A stretch of DNA of 42,684 nt from Planctomycetaceae bacterium (GTDB lineage: Bacteria; Planctomycetota; Planctomycetia; Pirellulales; Pirellulaceae): contig RECD01000181.1 of NCBI GenBank assembly GCA_007694185.1, positions 1 through 42,684 of the forward strand, written 5' to 3'. Positions 1-9,662 of this stretch are shown piece by piece. Both the position numbers and the translations under genes were made by a program. A model generated the notes under the pieces. The model was given only the letters and a program-made list of their open reading frames with translations, did no database searches and was not told the DNA's origin. Numbering within the stretch: position 1 is the stretch's first letter; each line of letters begins with the position of its first letter.

Positions 1-69
1 GTGTCCGGAACCTTTTGCGAGGAACTCGCCCTTCGGGTGCTTTGCACAAAAGGTTCCGGACACTTTTTT
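1..69. repeat. 17-bp inverted repeat with T-tract (palindromic element or terminator)
   Basis: Positions 1-17 and 47-63 are perfect reverse complements (arm GTGTCCGGAACCTTTTG), separated by a 29-nt loop, and six T residues follow at 64-69. The left arm begins exactly at the window edge, so the element may extend further. The shape fits an intrinsic terminator reading rightwards. The long perfect arm could equally be the end of a dispersed palindromic repeat. No second copy of the arm was seen in this window. Confidence 0.65.
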
Positions 70-181
70 ACCGCACGCTCCTAACGAGCAGTGGACGAGA
101 TTCGGGCAGCTTAGCCGTTCCAAGGACCCATGTCGTGGACGACGCCACGCAGCGTGGGCAACGAGTGCCTGGAGCGGGCCG

Positions 182-1501
182 CTAGCGGCTGGACAGGTTT
201 TCCGGGCGCGCCCCCACGGTCATGTCGATCGTGACAAGTTCTGTTCCCCGGCGGGCCTCGAGCACGATGGCGGTTCCCGAAGCCAGATTGCCAGCAAGCC
301 TCATCAGATGTCCGACGTCCTTGATCGGCTCGTCGTTCAGCCGCAGGATGATATCGCCTCCCTTCACGCCGCCCCGAGCTGCCGGCCCATCGGTACCCGC
401 CAAAGAGGTCACCATGGCGCCGCGGGTTCGGTAGTCTTCGCCGACCACCAGTTCGTCAGGGACTTCTTCCAGCGAGATGCCGAGCCATCCCCGCTCGAAC
501 CGCCCGTCGGCTTTCAACCGTTCGTAAACCTGCCTCGCGACATTGCTGGGGATCGAAAAGCTGACCCCCCGAAAGGTATCGCCGACGATCGCGGTATTGA
601 TGCCGACCAACTCACCGTTGGCATCCACCAAGGGGCCGCCACTGTTACCCGGATTGACGGCGGCATCGCTTTGCATGAAGTCTTGGTAACGAGAACTCGC
701 TTTGACGACACGGTGTTTGCCGCTGACGATCCCGAACGTGACGGTGCGATCCAGCCCGAACGGACTACCGACCGCCCAGACCGGCGAACCGACCAGGCAC
801 CGATCGCTGTCGCCCCAACGGATCGGGATCAGGCCGTCGGCTTCGACTTTGAGTAACGCCAGGTCGGTCAGCGGATCGCTGCCGATCACCTGGGCTGGCA
901 CACGGCGGCCGTCGCTGAGGCCGACCATGATTTGGCTGCCCTCCGAGATCACGTGGTAGTTGGTCATCACGTACCCTTCGGCATCGATCACCACACCACT
1001 GCCCTGGTCTGCGATTTGAGGAAACACTTCGGTCGGGATGGGGCCTCCCAGCAGGTTGGCCATGCGGGCCCGCGGGTCAGCGTTTTCTCGGCTGACGTCG
1101 ATATGGACGACGCTGGGACCGACATGCTGCGTCACCATTTGGTAGGCCTCGCTGAGTGCGCCGAGCGAGACGTTTCTCAAGCCGTCGCCGCTCGCCTCGT
1201 GCCGTGCCCGAAGCTCGCCTCGATACCACGCGTAACGCAACTCCTCCACCACGACCGGCATCACGAACCGAGCGGCGCCCAGCAACGACACAAGGGCGAT
1301 CAAAAAGTAGAGCGATTGCCCGACGGCGACATTGGCCGCATTCGACCGCGATTCGATGCGGGGGTTACCGGACGATCGCATCCGGGACGCCGTGACCGGG
1401 CGCGAATCGGGTCGGGTGTGGACCTCCGGTTCTGTGAGCACCGTCGGCAAGGCGACGGGGGCGATCGAACGGTCGGCATGCGTCGTCCAAAGTTCGGCCA
1501 T
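182..1501 (-). CDS. Membrane-anchored HtrA/DegP-like serine protease with one PDZ domain
   Basis: Periplasmic quality-control protease of the S1C (HtrA/Deg) family. A cytoplasmic N-terminal stretch of about 60 residues precedes one membrane anchor (about 62-85), so the protease domain should face the periplasm. The catalytic triad is visible: His183 in NYHVISEG, Asp213 in DPLTDLALL, Ser287 in NPGNSGGPL. A single PDZ domain follows (about 338-430, beginning GWLGISLEEV). DegP has two PDZ domains, DegS-like proteins have one plus an anchor, so the architecture is DegS-like. The ATG at 1501 is preferred because GGAGG lies 9 nt upstream on the minus strand; a TTG at 1504 is an alternative. It is transcribed away from the next gene and appears monocistronic. 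Family assignment is secure; the substrate and any sigma-E-type role are unknown. Confidence 0.93.
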   Translation of the reverse strand: MAELWTTHADRSIAPVALPTVLTEPEVHTRPDSRPVTASRMRSSGNPRIESRSNAANVAVGQSLYFLIALVSLLGAARFVMPVVVEELRYAWYRGELRARHEASGDGLRNVSLGALSEAYQMVTQHVGPSVVHIDVSRENADPRARMANLLGGPIPTEVFPQIADQGSGVVIDAEGYVMTNYHVISEGSQIMVGLSDGRRVPAQVIGSDPLTDLALLKVEADGLIPIRWGDSDRCLVGSPVWAVGSPFGLDRTVTFGIVSGKHRVVKASSRYQDFMQSDAAVNPGNSGGPLVDANGELVGINTAIVGDTFRGVSFSIPSNVARQVYERLKADGRFERGWLGISLEEVPDELVVGEDYRTRGAMVTSLAGTDGPAARGGVKGGDIILRLNDEPIKDVGHLMRLAGNLASGTAIVLEARRGTELVTIDMTVGARPENLSSR

Positions 1502-1802
1502 CAATCAGAACCTCCAGGTGGTCGTGAGCCTGCTGGTACATTGTAGACGGTTGGTGGGTGCCGGCGTCAAACCTTTTCGAGCCAAGCTGCGCCTCCTGCT
1601 CGCCGCCCCGTCCTGCCGGTTTGTCCCCGGCTTTCTATCCGGTCCCCGCCGTTGCTTTTCGGGAAGCGATTTTGGCTGAGGGGCGAGAGCGTGCCCGTTG
1701 GGGACCCTCGATCGTCGTTCCCCTGGATAGGCCGAGAGGGGTTAAGATGTCGTTTTCGGTTCCGCATCCGCCCGCTACCCCCACGACCGAGTGGCCCTCG
1801 CA
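1502..1802. other. Intergenic region between divergent htrA-like and uronate-isomerase-like genes
   Basis: This 301-bp stretch separates two divergent genes and must carry both promoters. Apart from the GGAGG ribosome site of the protease gene near 1511-1515, I see no clear -35/-10 pair, no RNA gene and no strong hairpin. Short frames here look like shadows. Confidence 0.4.
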
Positions 1803-3362
1803 ATGTCATCGCCCCGTGATTCGATCCTAGAAGCGCTTCGCCAGATCACACTGATCGACCCGCACACCCACATCAATCCGCTGGATCCCGCTTCGCGGAC
1901 ACTCGCCGACCTGCTCGGCTACCACTACTACACGGAATTGGCGCACTCGGCTGGCATGCCCAAGTCCCGGATTGAGGTGCCCGGCGCTTCACCGCGCGAA
2001 CTGGTCGAGAGTTTGGCGGGGGGGATGGAGCCGCTCACCAATACGGCCCAGTTCTCTTGGTTGATCGACATTTGCCGCCGATTCCTCGGTTGGGAAGGGG
2101 ATGTGATCGGGCGGCACGATTGGCAGGAATTGTTCGATCGATCCGAGCGGGTGATGGCGTCGGCCGATTGGGCGGAGCGTGTCTTAGAACAATCGAATGT
2201 GGCCGCCGTTTTCCTGACCAACGATTTCGACGACCCGTTGGAGCGGTTCGACACGGCGACCTTCATCCCCTGTCTCCGGACCGACGAACTCGTCTTTCAT
2301 CTCCACAAGCCTGACGTTCGCCAGCGGCTGGCCGCGGCGTCCGGGGTAGCACTCGACGGCTCGCTGATGTCGATCCGCATGGCGCTCGAGCAGCGCGTTC
2401 GGCACTTCGTCTCCCGAGGGGCGCGGGCTTGTGCGATTTCCTTGCCGCCCCATTTCAGCCCTGCCCCGGTCTCCGACGGACGTGCCACGACGGCGTGGGA
2501 TGCGGTTTTGAAGCAAGGCGAATCGGCGGAGGCGGCCAACCGAGATGCGCTCGGCCGACGAGTTTTCTGGACGATCGCCGAATTGTGCGACCAGTATCGC
2601 CTGCCGCTGGACCTGATGATCGGCGTGAATCGCAATGTTTACCCCGCAGGGGTTCATCAAGGCCGCGACCTGTACGACAGCCGCGTGTCGCTGATCCAGT
2701 ACGCCGAACTGTTCAATGCCTTTCCCGACGTCAAGTTCCCGATTTCCGTTCTCGCTAGTGTGACCAATCAGGAATTGGTCAGTTACGCTTGGATTTTTCC
2801 GAACGTGATCACCAACGGCCACTGGTGGTATAGCAACACGCCGAGCTTTATCCGGCGTGATCTGGCCGCCCGCCTGGAGGCCGTGCCCAGCAACAAACAG
2901 ATCGGCTACTACAGCGACGCGTACAAATTGGAGTTCATCGCACCCAAATTCGAAATGTACCGCCAAGTCCTCGCTGATGTGCTGACGGAGGACTTTGTGT
3001 TGCGGCGGAACTGGAGCGAGGAGCGAGCGATCGCGTTGGGGCGCCAAGTGCTTCGCGGCAACGTCGAGGAAATCTTTCCCAACATCGGGATCGAGACCGG
3101 TCGCGGTGAAACGGCCACCGTTTCGGATTCCGGTGACGTCATCTTTTTGACCGGTGAGGGCGGGAGCACGCTTGTTCCCAATCCGATCACCGGCGAGTTG
3201 GTGCTGCCAGCGAGAGATTCCGATCGCGAGTCAGGTGAGGACGATCCCTACCGCCTCGATCCGGAACCGTCTGACGACGAGGAACGCTTCGGGCCACCGA
3301 TCCCCGATGACCTCCTGGACGTGATCGATCCTCATGATTCCGACCCGAACGAGCGTCACTGA
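1803..3362 (+). CDS. Uronate-isomerase-like amidohydrolase with acidic C-terminal tail
   Basis: The protein (519 residues from the ATG at 1803) resembles glucuronate/uronate isomerase (UxaC family), a TIM-barrel amidohydrolase that interconverts uronates and ketouronates. Seen: the metal motif DPHTH near residue 19-23, a typical following segment LLGYHYYTELAHSAGM, and a late ITNGHWWYSN...GYYSDAYKLEF region that matches the family's closing strands, including the Asp in the SDA/TDS position. Roughly the last 80 residues are acidic, proline-rich and probably disordered, which is unusual for UxaC (about 470 residues). A GTG at 1791 in frame is a possible earlier start; neither start has a clear ribosome site. 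No other uronate-catabolism gene is adjacent, so the true substrate is inferred only at family level. Confidence 0.75.
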   Translation: MSSPRDSILEALRQITLIDPHTHINPLDPASRTLADLLGYHYYTELAHSAGMPKSRIEVPGASPRELVESLAGGMEPLTNTAQFSWLIDICRRFLGWEGDVIGRHDWQELFDRSERVMASADWAERVLEQSNVAAVFLTNDFDDPLERFDTATFIPCLRTDELVFHLHKPDVRQRLAAASGVALDGSLMSIRMALEQRVRHFVSRGARACAISLPPHFSPAPVSDGRATTAWDAVLKQGESAEAANRDALGRRVFWTIAELCDQYRLPLDLMIGVNRNVYPAGVHQGRDLYDSRVSLIQYAELFNAFPDVKFPISVLASVTNQELVSYAWIFPNVITNGHWWYSNTPSFIRRDLAARLEAVPSNKQIGYYSDAYKLEFIAPKFEMYRQVLADVLTEDFVLRRNWSEERAIALGRQVLRGNVEEIFPNIGIETGRGETATVSDSGDVIFLTGEGGSTLVPNPITGELVLPARDSDRESGEDDPYRLDPEPSDDEERFGPPIPDDLLDVIDPHDSDPNERH

Positions 3363-3426
3363 ATTTGCGCCCGACCCGAGTCGGGCGCGCGACTGGCAGC
3401 CCCCAGGTCAGGCGGGACGCCGGTGC

Positions 3427-5607
3427 TCACTTCAAGAGAAAGCCGTCCAGGGTCCAGCCCAGCGGTGTCGCTTGGGAAATCCCCGCCGCGGGGCGAAAGT
3501 ATTTCTGGATCTGCTCAAACGGCGGCAGTTTGTCCGTGCCCAAATCTTCCGCCTCGTCATCCTTGGAAATGAAGATCCGCCGAAAGAGCGAAGCCATGAC
3601 CGAATCGCTGTCACGCAGCTTGCCTTCCCGCATCAGCGAGTACTTGGCTCGCAGGGTCAGGTCCGTTCTGGCCATGCGAACGACCGCATGCCCCTCTTGA
3701 GCTGCCGCTTCGCTTTCTAGGGCTTCTAGGTGCTCACGGAGCAAAATCATCTCCGGCGTTTGGTCGAGGGAGGGTTGCGGATTGGCCGCTGACAAGCGTT
3801 CGACCGTTTCCAGCATCAGCTCCGGGTGGGATGAAAAGACGAGGTATCCAGGCGTCTTGCCGCCCGCGGATTGGCCGTCCGGGTTGTCCAGGACGGTGAT
3901 CGCCCATTCGTTCAGCAACGGGGCCGGCGCGTCCTCATTGGCTTCGATTCCCAAATCGCTGAACAATTCGGCTTCGAAATCGATCGGTTCTTCCGTCCGC
4001 AAGACCCGATAGACTTCGACACCCGCTACGGGGCTCGGAACGATCGTCGCGTCGGGGTCGACTTCCATCGTTTTTCGGACCACTTGCCGAAGGGTTTTGG
4101 CATCTGTCGTTTCGATGGCTACCAACATCCGCTCGCTGCGCAGGTCCGCCGGTGTCACGTTGTCTGAGAGGACGATGACGTGCTCACCTAAATTCGGGAT
4201 CACGTCCTTGGCGATGTCGATTTGCGGTCCCAATTGATCGTCCCGGATCCCGTCGAGCAGGTCCTGGAATAAGGGCTCGCCAACCGCATCGTCCACCAAC
4301 GTTTCGGCGTACCAGAAGGCTTTCGCGAGTTCCCAATTGATCCTTGCATAGCTGGCGATCGACGGGCCGACCCAAGCCGGAATCGGTTGGTCAGGCACAT
4401 TGATCGCTCGCAGCATCCGGGCGGCGAGTCGGAATCGTTCCGGTTCTCCCGGGATCGGTGGGGCCCAAATGAAACCGGTGTGTCGCAGGTCGAAGTCGCC
4501 TTCGCCGAGGGTCACGCGGCCACCGACCGCGGCGACCGCGTCGAAGCCTTGACGTTCCAGCAGGTTGATGATGTTCACCTGGCGACCACGATCGATCTTC
4601 GTGACCTCTTTCACGATCCTTCCCATCGCGATCGGGCGGGCGAACCATTCGAGTCCGACGGTGGCATCCGGCGATTCGCCGACCCGGCTGACGGTCTGTT
4701 CCTGAACCCCAATGTAATCCGCAGCCAGCTCCAGTTTCGGCTGGGTGTCCTTGCCGGAGGCCGATTCCAACAGCGAGACCAAAACCGATTCACGGTCGGT
4801 CGCGATCAATCGCTGCTCGTTCATCGTGATCGCGACTTCGTCGACTTTCAGTTGCCCCGGCAACGGCTTCAGCGAGTACCGGCGGATTTCCTGCTTTGCC
4901 CACGTCGTGACCTGACGGGTCGCTCCCGCGGCCTTCAGGTCCATATCGACCTGGTCCAGTAAGCCTCTGGCTTGGGCTTCGTTTCCGCGGATGTCGACGA
5001 TCACCGCGACGGCATACGGTCGCCGCGGGTCTTCGAATGGCAGCCAGATCGCGACCGCCTCACCCGTGGCGACATCCAAGATGTCTTCAGGGCGGACACC
5101 GATCGCGAAGCCGAGTGTTTCGGATTTTTGCGACGAGACCGATTTTTGGAATTCGATGAACGGTTGCATGGCCGGATCGTCGGCCAAGGCGGCGAGATTC
5201 GTTTTTTCCCAAGCGGTGATCAGGTTCGGGACATTCGGGATCCGAGCCATCCCGGCTACCGAATCGGGGACCAAGCGGATCGCCGGGACGTAGTTATCGT
5301 CTTGGGCCGAGGCGGTGGCCCCTAATCCCCATCCCCAGAGCAGCAGGCAGGCGATTATCCGCACCAGACCCGCAGGGCCCTTGAGCCGAAGGGGGCGACC
5401 ATTCGTCCCAGACGGCCTCGGGCCGGCAGCCTCACGGGGCCGGGTGCCGGTAGCAAGGCGAAGGCAGGGGCCAGCCACCGCGTTCACGGTGACCGGAGTT
5501 TCGGTGAACGACGTTCCCACAGTCGGGACGCGGCGGTCCCGCTGAGCCTGCGTTCCCCCGGTTGCAGTGGAATCGCCGGGAATCGCTGTCTGGTGAGATC
5601 GGATCAT
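3427..5607 (-). CDS. Large secreted protein of unknown function
   Basis: I do not recognise a characterised family. The 726-residue frame contains a clear export signal only at residues about 82-102 (VRIIACLLLWGWGLGATASA then QDD), so either the first 81 residues are not translated and the GTG at 5364 is the true start (645 residues), or the protein has an unusual N-terminal extension. The extension is rich in Arg, Pro, Thr and Gly, as expected of untranslated GC-rich DNA. The mature part shows repeated motifs of the kind F-A-I-G-V-R-P-E-D-I-L-D and 'EAVAIWLP', with alternating beta-strand character and no catalytic motif. It resembles the large lineage-specific exported proteins common in planctomycetes. 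The gene is divergent from purB. Confidence 0.7.
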   Translation of the reverse strand: MIRSHQTAIPGDSTATGGTQAQRDRRVPTVGTSFTETPVTVNAVAGPCLRLATGTRPREAAGPRPSGTNGRPLRLKGPAGLVRIIACLLLWGWGLGATASAQDDNYVPAIRLVPDSVAGMARIPNVPNLITAWEKTNLAALADDPAMQPFIEFQKSVSSQKSETLGFAIGVRPEDILDVATGEAVAIWLPFEDPRRPYAVAVIVDIRGNEAQARGLLDQVDMDLKAAGATRQVTTWAKQEIRRYSLKPLPGQLKVDEVAITMNEQRLIATDRESVLVSLLESASGKDTQPKLELAADYIGVQEQTVSRVGESPDATVGLEWFARPIAMGRIVKEVTKIDRGRQVNIINLLERQGFDAVAAVGGRVTLGEGDFDLRHTGFIWAPPIPGEPERFRLAARMLRAINVPDQPIPAWVGPSIASYARINWELAKAFWYAETLVDDAVGEPLFQDLLDGIRDDQLGPQIDIAKDVIPNLGEHVIVLSDNVTPADLRSERMLVAIETTDAKTLRQVVRKTMEVDPDATIVPSPVAGVEVYRVLRTEEPIDFEAELFSDLGIEANEDAPAPLLNEWAITVLDNPDGQSAGGKTPGYLVFSSHPELMLETVERLSAANPQPSLDQTPEMILLREHLEALESEAAAQEGHAVVRMARTDLTLRAKYSLMREGKLRDSDSVMASLFRRIFISKDDEAEDLGTDKLPPFEQIQKYFRPAAGISQATPLGWTLDGFLLK

Positions 5608-5619
5608 ACGGCTACCGAA

Positions 5620-5631
5620 GCACCTAGGTGC
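5620..5631. promoter_or_regulatory. 12-bp perfect palindrome in a divergent intergenic region
   Basis: GCACCTAGGTGC is a perfect palindrome lying between the divergent secreted-protein gene (start at 5607 or 5364) and purB (start 5763). The position suits an operator or a dimeric regulator site. No known regulator is matched; this is a shape-based call only. Confidence 0.3.
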
Positions 5632-5762
5632 CGGATGGAGGATCGAATACGAAGGGTCCGCTTGAATCGGGTCGCCTGGTCCGCTCCCTGCGACCGGCTT
5701 ATCTTATCGCAACCGCAGGGTCGCCGAAATGCCGTTACTCTCGAGCCCCGAGCCAAATCCGC

Positions 5763-7196
5763 ATGAATGCTGAGTCAGTTTCCCGTTACGAAAATCCGCT
5801 GATCACCCGCTACGCCTCGCCCGAGATGGCCAGCCTCTGGGGAAATGATCGCCGATTTCGAACCTGGCGTTCCCTCTGGATCGCCTTGGCCGAAAATGAA
5901 CAGTTGCTGGGATTGGCGATCAGCGATCAACAGCTCGATCAGCTCCGCAGCTTCCGAGATCGGCTGAACCTGGACGTGGCCGCGGAATATGAACGGAAGC
6001 TTCGGCACGACGTGATGGCCCACGTCCATGCCTACGGTGATCAATGTCCCGATGCCAAAGCGATCATCCATTGGGGGGCGACCAGTTGTTACATCACCGA
6101 CAACGCGGACCTGATCCTGATGCGGGATGCGTTGCGGCTGGTCGCGTCCCGCTTGGCGGCTGTGGTCGATCGGCTCGCCACCTTCGCGGTAAGGTATCGT
6201 GACCTCCCCTGCCTCGGGTTCACCCACCTTCAGCCGGCACAGCCGACGACGGTTGGCAAGCGTTGCTGCCTTTGGATTTATGACCTGGTCATCGATCTCG
6301 AGGCGATCGAGCATCGTTTGGCGACCCTCAAAGCCCGTTCCACGAAGGGGACAACAGGCACCCAAGCCAGTTTCTTGCAGTTATTCGATGGCGATCATGC
6401 GAAGGTTCGGCAGCTCGAACGGGCCGTCGCTCAGACGATCGGCTTCGCGGACGTCTATCCCGTTACCGGCCAGACCTACCCCCGCAAGGTCGACAGCCAA
6501 ATCGTCGATGCGCTCAGCGGGATCGCCCAAGGTCTGCACAAAACCGCGACCGACTTGAGGCTGTTGGCCAACCGCAAGGAATTGGAAGAGCCGTTCGAAA
6601 AGGACCAGATCGGCAGTTCCGCGATGGCCTACAAGCGCAACCCGATGCGGAGCGAGCGGATCTGCGCGTTGACGAGGTTCGTGATCAGCTTGCAGTCGAG
6701 CACTGCCGCGACCGCGGCAACCCAGTGGCTCGAACGAACCCTGGATGACAGTGCGAACCGACGGTTGGTGATCCCGCAAGCGTTCCTAGCGGTCGACGCC
6801 TCCCTGGTGCTGATGCAAAACATCGCCGAGGCGATCGTCGTCTATCCCCGTACGATCGCTAAGAACCTGGCCGCGGAATTGCCGTTCATGGCCACTGAGG
6901 CGATCCTGATGGCCGCCGTCAAAGCGGGCGGAGATCGCCAAGAACTTCACGAAGCGATCCGCCTGCACAGCCAGGCCGCGGCCACCCGGGTCAAGTCCGA
7001 GGCCGCCGAAAACGACCTTCTGGACAGGCTCAAACAGGACCCGGCCTTCGCCGGTATCGACATCGATGAACTGGCCAACCCGACTCGGCATGTCGGCCGA
7101 GCCCCCCAGCAGGTCGACGAGTTCATCGACGAATGGGTACGGCCGATCCGAGACCGCTATGCTGGTGGCGACTTGTCCGCCGAGGTTTTTGTCTGA
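5763..7196 (+). CDS. purB: Adenylosuccinate lyase
   Basis: Catalyses two steps of purine synthesis: release of fumarate from SAICAR and from adenylosuccinate. The fumarase/aspartase superfamily signature is plain: [10 protein letters not shown], containing the mobile catalytic-loop Ser pair and the Lys-Arg-Asn-Pro core. Other conserved stretches are [26 protein letters not shown] and [11 protein letters not shown]. The start is set at the ATG at 5763 ([13 protein letters not shown]), because family alignments begin at the [12 protein letters not shown] segment; the frame remains open upstream to 5628 but that part looks non-coding. Length 477 residues matches the eukaryote-like PurB subtype of about 480 residues. 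It is followed after 114 bp by a dehydrogenase gene on the same strand, with no sign of a shared pathway. Confidence 0.95.
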   Translation: MNAESVSRYENPLITRYASPEMASLWGNDRRFRTWRSLWIALAENEQLLGLAISDQQLDQLRSFRDRLNLDVAAEYERKLRHDVMAHVHAYGDQCPDAKAIIHWGATSCYITDNADLILMRDALRLVASRLAAVVDRLATFAVRYRDLPCLGFTHLQPAQPTTVGKRCCLWIYDLVIDLEAIEHRLATLKARSTKGTTGTQASFLQLFDGDHAKVRQLERAVAQTIGFADVYPVTGQTYPRKVDSQIVDALSGIAQGLHKTATDLRLLANRKELEEPFEKDQIGSSAMAYKRNPMRSERICALTRFVISLQSSTAATAATQWLERTLDDSANRRLVIPQAFLAVDASLVLMQNIAEAIVVYPRTIAKNLAAELPFMATEAILMAAVKAGGDRQELHEAIRLHSQAAATRVKSEAAENDLLDRLKQDPAFAGIDIDELANPTRHVGRAPQQVDEFIDEWVRPIRDRYAGGDLSAEVFV

Positions 7197-7310
7197 GCCG
7201 TCTGGGCGTCCCCTTGAAGAGGTTCGGACACGCCACTTTGCGAGCGATCGAAAGCACCCGTTTCTCGCGCGATCTCAGCGAGGTCGCTAACCCGCCAGAG
7301 CACTGCCGCC

Positions 7311-8282
7311 ATGGTTTCTGTCGAATTGCCCCGCGTCGTCGTCGACCCGTTGCCACCGATCGTCAGCCGTTTGCTGGCAGGGCACGTCGAGTGCGTGCCT
7401 TGGGAGGCGGTTCGAGCGGGTGAGAAACGACCGGTGGACGGCGTCTACTCCTATGGCCACCAGGCGGTCGATGGCCCTTGGCTTGATCGCCTGACGGGCG
7501 TTCGTGTGATCAGTAATCACGGCGTGGGGGTGGATCACATCGACCTGGACGCTGCCACCGCCCGAGGGATTCCGGTCGGTCACACGCCCGGCGTGCTGGA
7601 CGGCGCGACCGCCGACATGGGGTTTGCACTGCTGTTGGCCGCCGCCCGGCGACTGATCGTCGGCGACCGGTTCGCCCGTGGCCCCGATTTCAACCACTAC
7701 GACCCGGGAAAGCTGCTCGGCCTGGAAGTCCACGGCCAAACGATCGGGATCGTCGGTTTAGGGCGAATCGGCCTGCACGTCGCCCGGCGGGCTGCCGGCT
7801 TCGACATGCGGATTCTCTATCACAATCGCCGTCCCCGCACCGATTTGCCCGCGGGGCTGAATGCCGAATACCGCGACCTGGACGAACTGCTCGCCCAGTC
7901 CGATTTCGTAATGCTGTGCGTGCCGCTGGGACCCGAAACGGCCGGGCTGATCGGTCGGGCCCAATTGGCCAGGATGAAACCGACCGCCGTCTTGGTCAAC
8001 ATCGCTCGCGGCGGGGTAGTCGACACCGAAGCCTTGACCGACGCGCTCCGCGATCGGCGGATCGACGCGGCCGCCTTGGATGTCACCGATCCCGAACCCC
8101 TGCCCCGTGACCACCCGCTGCTGGCCTCGGAACATCTCGTGATCGCCCCTCACCTGGGGAGTGCCACCGAGCAGACCCGGCAAGCGATGGCCGAACTGTC
8201 GGTCGAGAATCTGCTCCGTGGCCTGCGCGGCCAAGCCCTGTTGCACCAGGCCAACGGATCGCTCGGGGTTTCAACACCTTGA
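7311..8282 (+). CDS. D-isomer-specific 2-hydroxyacid dehydrogenase (glyoxylate/hydroxypyruvate reductase-like)
   Basis: NAD(P)-dependent reductase of 2-ketoacids to D-2-hydroxyacids. The 323-residue protein has the typical split catalytic domain and an inserted Rossmann domain with GLGRIG at 149-154. The catalytic trio is present: Arg233 in NIARGGVVD, Glu262 in TDPEPLP, His281 in APHLGSATE. After the second Rossmann strand the sequence YHNRR places arginines where NADP-preferring enzymes carry them, so NADPH use is likely (inference). The NHGVGVDHIDLDAA segment and the overall size favour the glyoxylate/hydroxypyruvate reductase group rather than phosphoglycerate dehydrogenase, since no ACT domain follows. 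The ATG at 7311 is the natural start. It sits between purB and serS on the same strand. Confidence 0.9.
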   Translation: MVSVELPRVVVDPLPPIVSRLLAGHVECVPWEAVRAGEKRPVDGVYSYGHQAVDGPWLDRLTGVRVISNHGVGVDHIDLDAATARGIPVGHTPGVLDGATADMGFALLLAAARRLIVGDRFARGPDFNHYDPGKLLGLEVHGQTIGIVGLGRIGLHVARRAAGFDMRILYHNRRPRTDLPAGLNAEYRDLDELLAQSDFVMLCVPLGPETAGLIGRAQLARMKPTAVLVNIARGGVVDTEALTDALRDRRIDAAALDVTDPEPLPRDHPLLASEHLVIAPHLGSATEQTRQAMAELSVENLLRGLRGQALLHQANGSLGVSTP

Positions 8283-8363
8283 TGGACAGCCGTCGGGAAT
8301 CTCACTAACCTTGCCCCGTCGTCTTACTCAAGTGCGCCGCCCTCCCCAGACCTGCTCTCCGCG

Positions 8364-9662
8364 ATGCTCGACCGCAAGCTGATCCTTCAAGATCCCGACC
8401 TCGTCAGTCGGAATTGCCTACGCCGGAACGTCCCCTGCGATATCGACCGGCTTGTGGAATTGGAGCAGGAACGGAACCAGCGTCTCCAAACGGCTCAAGA
8501 ATTGAACCGTTTGGCGAACGAGGTCAGCCAATCGATCAGCAAGGCCGGCGACGCGGAGGACCGCGCGGCGCGAATCGCGCGGGGCCGTGAGCTCCGTGAA
8601 CAGAAGGACGCCGCCCAGGCCGCGCACGACGCCCTGGACGCCGAAATCCTCGACCTGCTCCGCCAGATCCCCAACCTGACCCATCCCGACGCTCCCGAAG
8701 GCGGAGAAGAAGACGCGGTCGAAGTCGGACGCGGCCGCACGCCGATCCCCGCCTTCGACTTTCCTGCGAAAGATCACTTGGAACTCGGTCGGTTGCATGA
8801 CCTGTTCGACTTCGAGGCGGGAGCTCGAGTCGCGGGGGCTGGGTTTTACTTCCTTAAGAACGCGGCCGTCCGGCTCGACTTGGCCCTGCAGCACTTTGCC
8901 GTCACCTTCCTGGCCGATCGCGGCTTCACCCCCGTCACCACGCCCGACCTGGCGCTGACCGAGATCCTGCATGGGACGGGTTTCATTCCCCGGGGGCCGG
9001 AAACCCAGATCTACAGCATCGAGAATACGGAATTGAATCTGGTCGCTACCGCCGAAATCACCCTCGGCGGCATGCTGGCTGACCAAACGATCGAAGCCGA
9101 TCGGCTTCCGATGCGGCTCTGCGGGCTGAGTCACTGCTTTCGTACCGAAGCGGGAGCCGCGGGCCGGGCGTCCAAGGGGCTGTACCGGGTCCACCAGTTC
9201 ACCAAAGTCGAGATGTTCGCCTTCACGACGCCGGAAGACAGCGACGTGATGCACGATCAGATGAAGTCGCTGGAATGCGAACTGTTCGATGCGTTGGAAA
9301 TTCCCTACCGCGTGATCGATACGGCGGCCGGCGATCTCGGCGGGCCAGCTTACCGCAAGTTCGATCTGGAAGCTTGGATGCCGGGGCGCGGCGCAGCCGG
9401 GGAATGGGGCGAAGTCACCAGCACCAGCAATTGCACCGATTATCAAGCCCGCCGACTCAATATCCGTGGAAAAACCGCCGGCCAGAAAGGGACGTGGTTC
9501 GTCCACACCCTGAACGGCACCGCCATCGCCACCGGTCGGGCGATGATCGCGTTGTTGGAGAACTTCCAGCAACCGGACGGCAGCATCAGCGTTCCCGCGG
9601 TCCTGCAGCCGCTGATGGGAACGGACCGACTGCGCCCGATCGCGGGGAACGGTCAGGCGTAG
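8364..9662 (+). CDS. serS: Seryl-tRNA synthetase
   Basis: Class II aminoacyl-tRNA synthetase that charges tRNA-Ser (and tRNA-Sec where present). At 432 residues it has the usual size. The N-terminal 100 residues form the predicted antiparallel coiled-coil arm that binds the long variable arm of tRNA-Ser (charged heptads around [18 protein letters not shown]). The catalytic core shows motif 2 with [20 protein letters not shown] and motif 3 with [18 protein letters not shown]. The start is the ATG at 8364, giving the canonical MLDRKLI beginning. Its last 10 bp overlap the 3' end of the convergent epimerase gene, so there is no room for a separate terminator between the two. Confidence 0.97.
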   Translation: MLDRKLILQDPDLVSRNCLRRNVPCDIDRLVELEQERNQRLQTAQELNRLANEVSQSISKAGDAEDRAARIARGRELREQKDAAQAAHDALDAEILDLLRQIPNLTHPDAPEGGEEDAVEVGRGRTPIPAFDFPAKDHLELGRLHDLFDFEAGARVAGAGFYFLKNAAVRLDLALQHFAVTFLADRGFTPVTTPDLALTEILHGTGFIPRGPETQIYSIENTELNLVATAEITLGGMLADQTIEADRLPMRLCGLSHCFRTEAGAAGRASKGLYRVHQFTKVEMFAFTTPEDSDVMHDQMKSLECELFDALEIPYRVIDTAAGDLGGPAYRKFDLEAWMPGRGAAGEWGEVTSTSNCTDYQARRLNIRGKTAGQKGTWFVHTLNGTAIATGRAMIALLENFQQPDGSISVPAVLQPLMGTDRLRPIAGNGQA

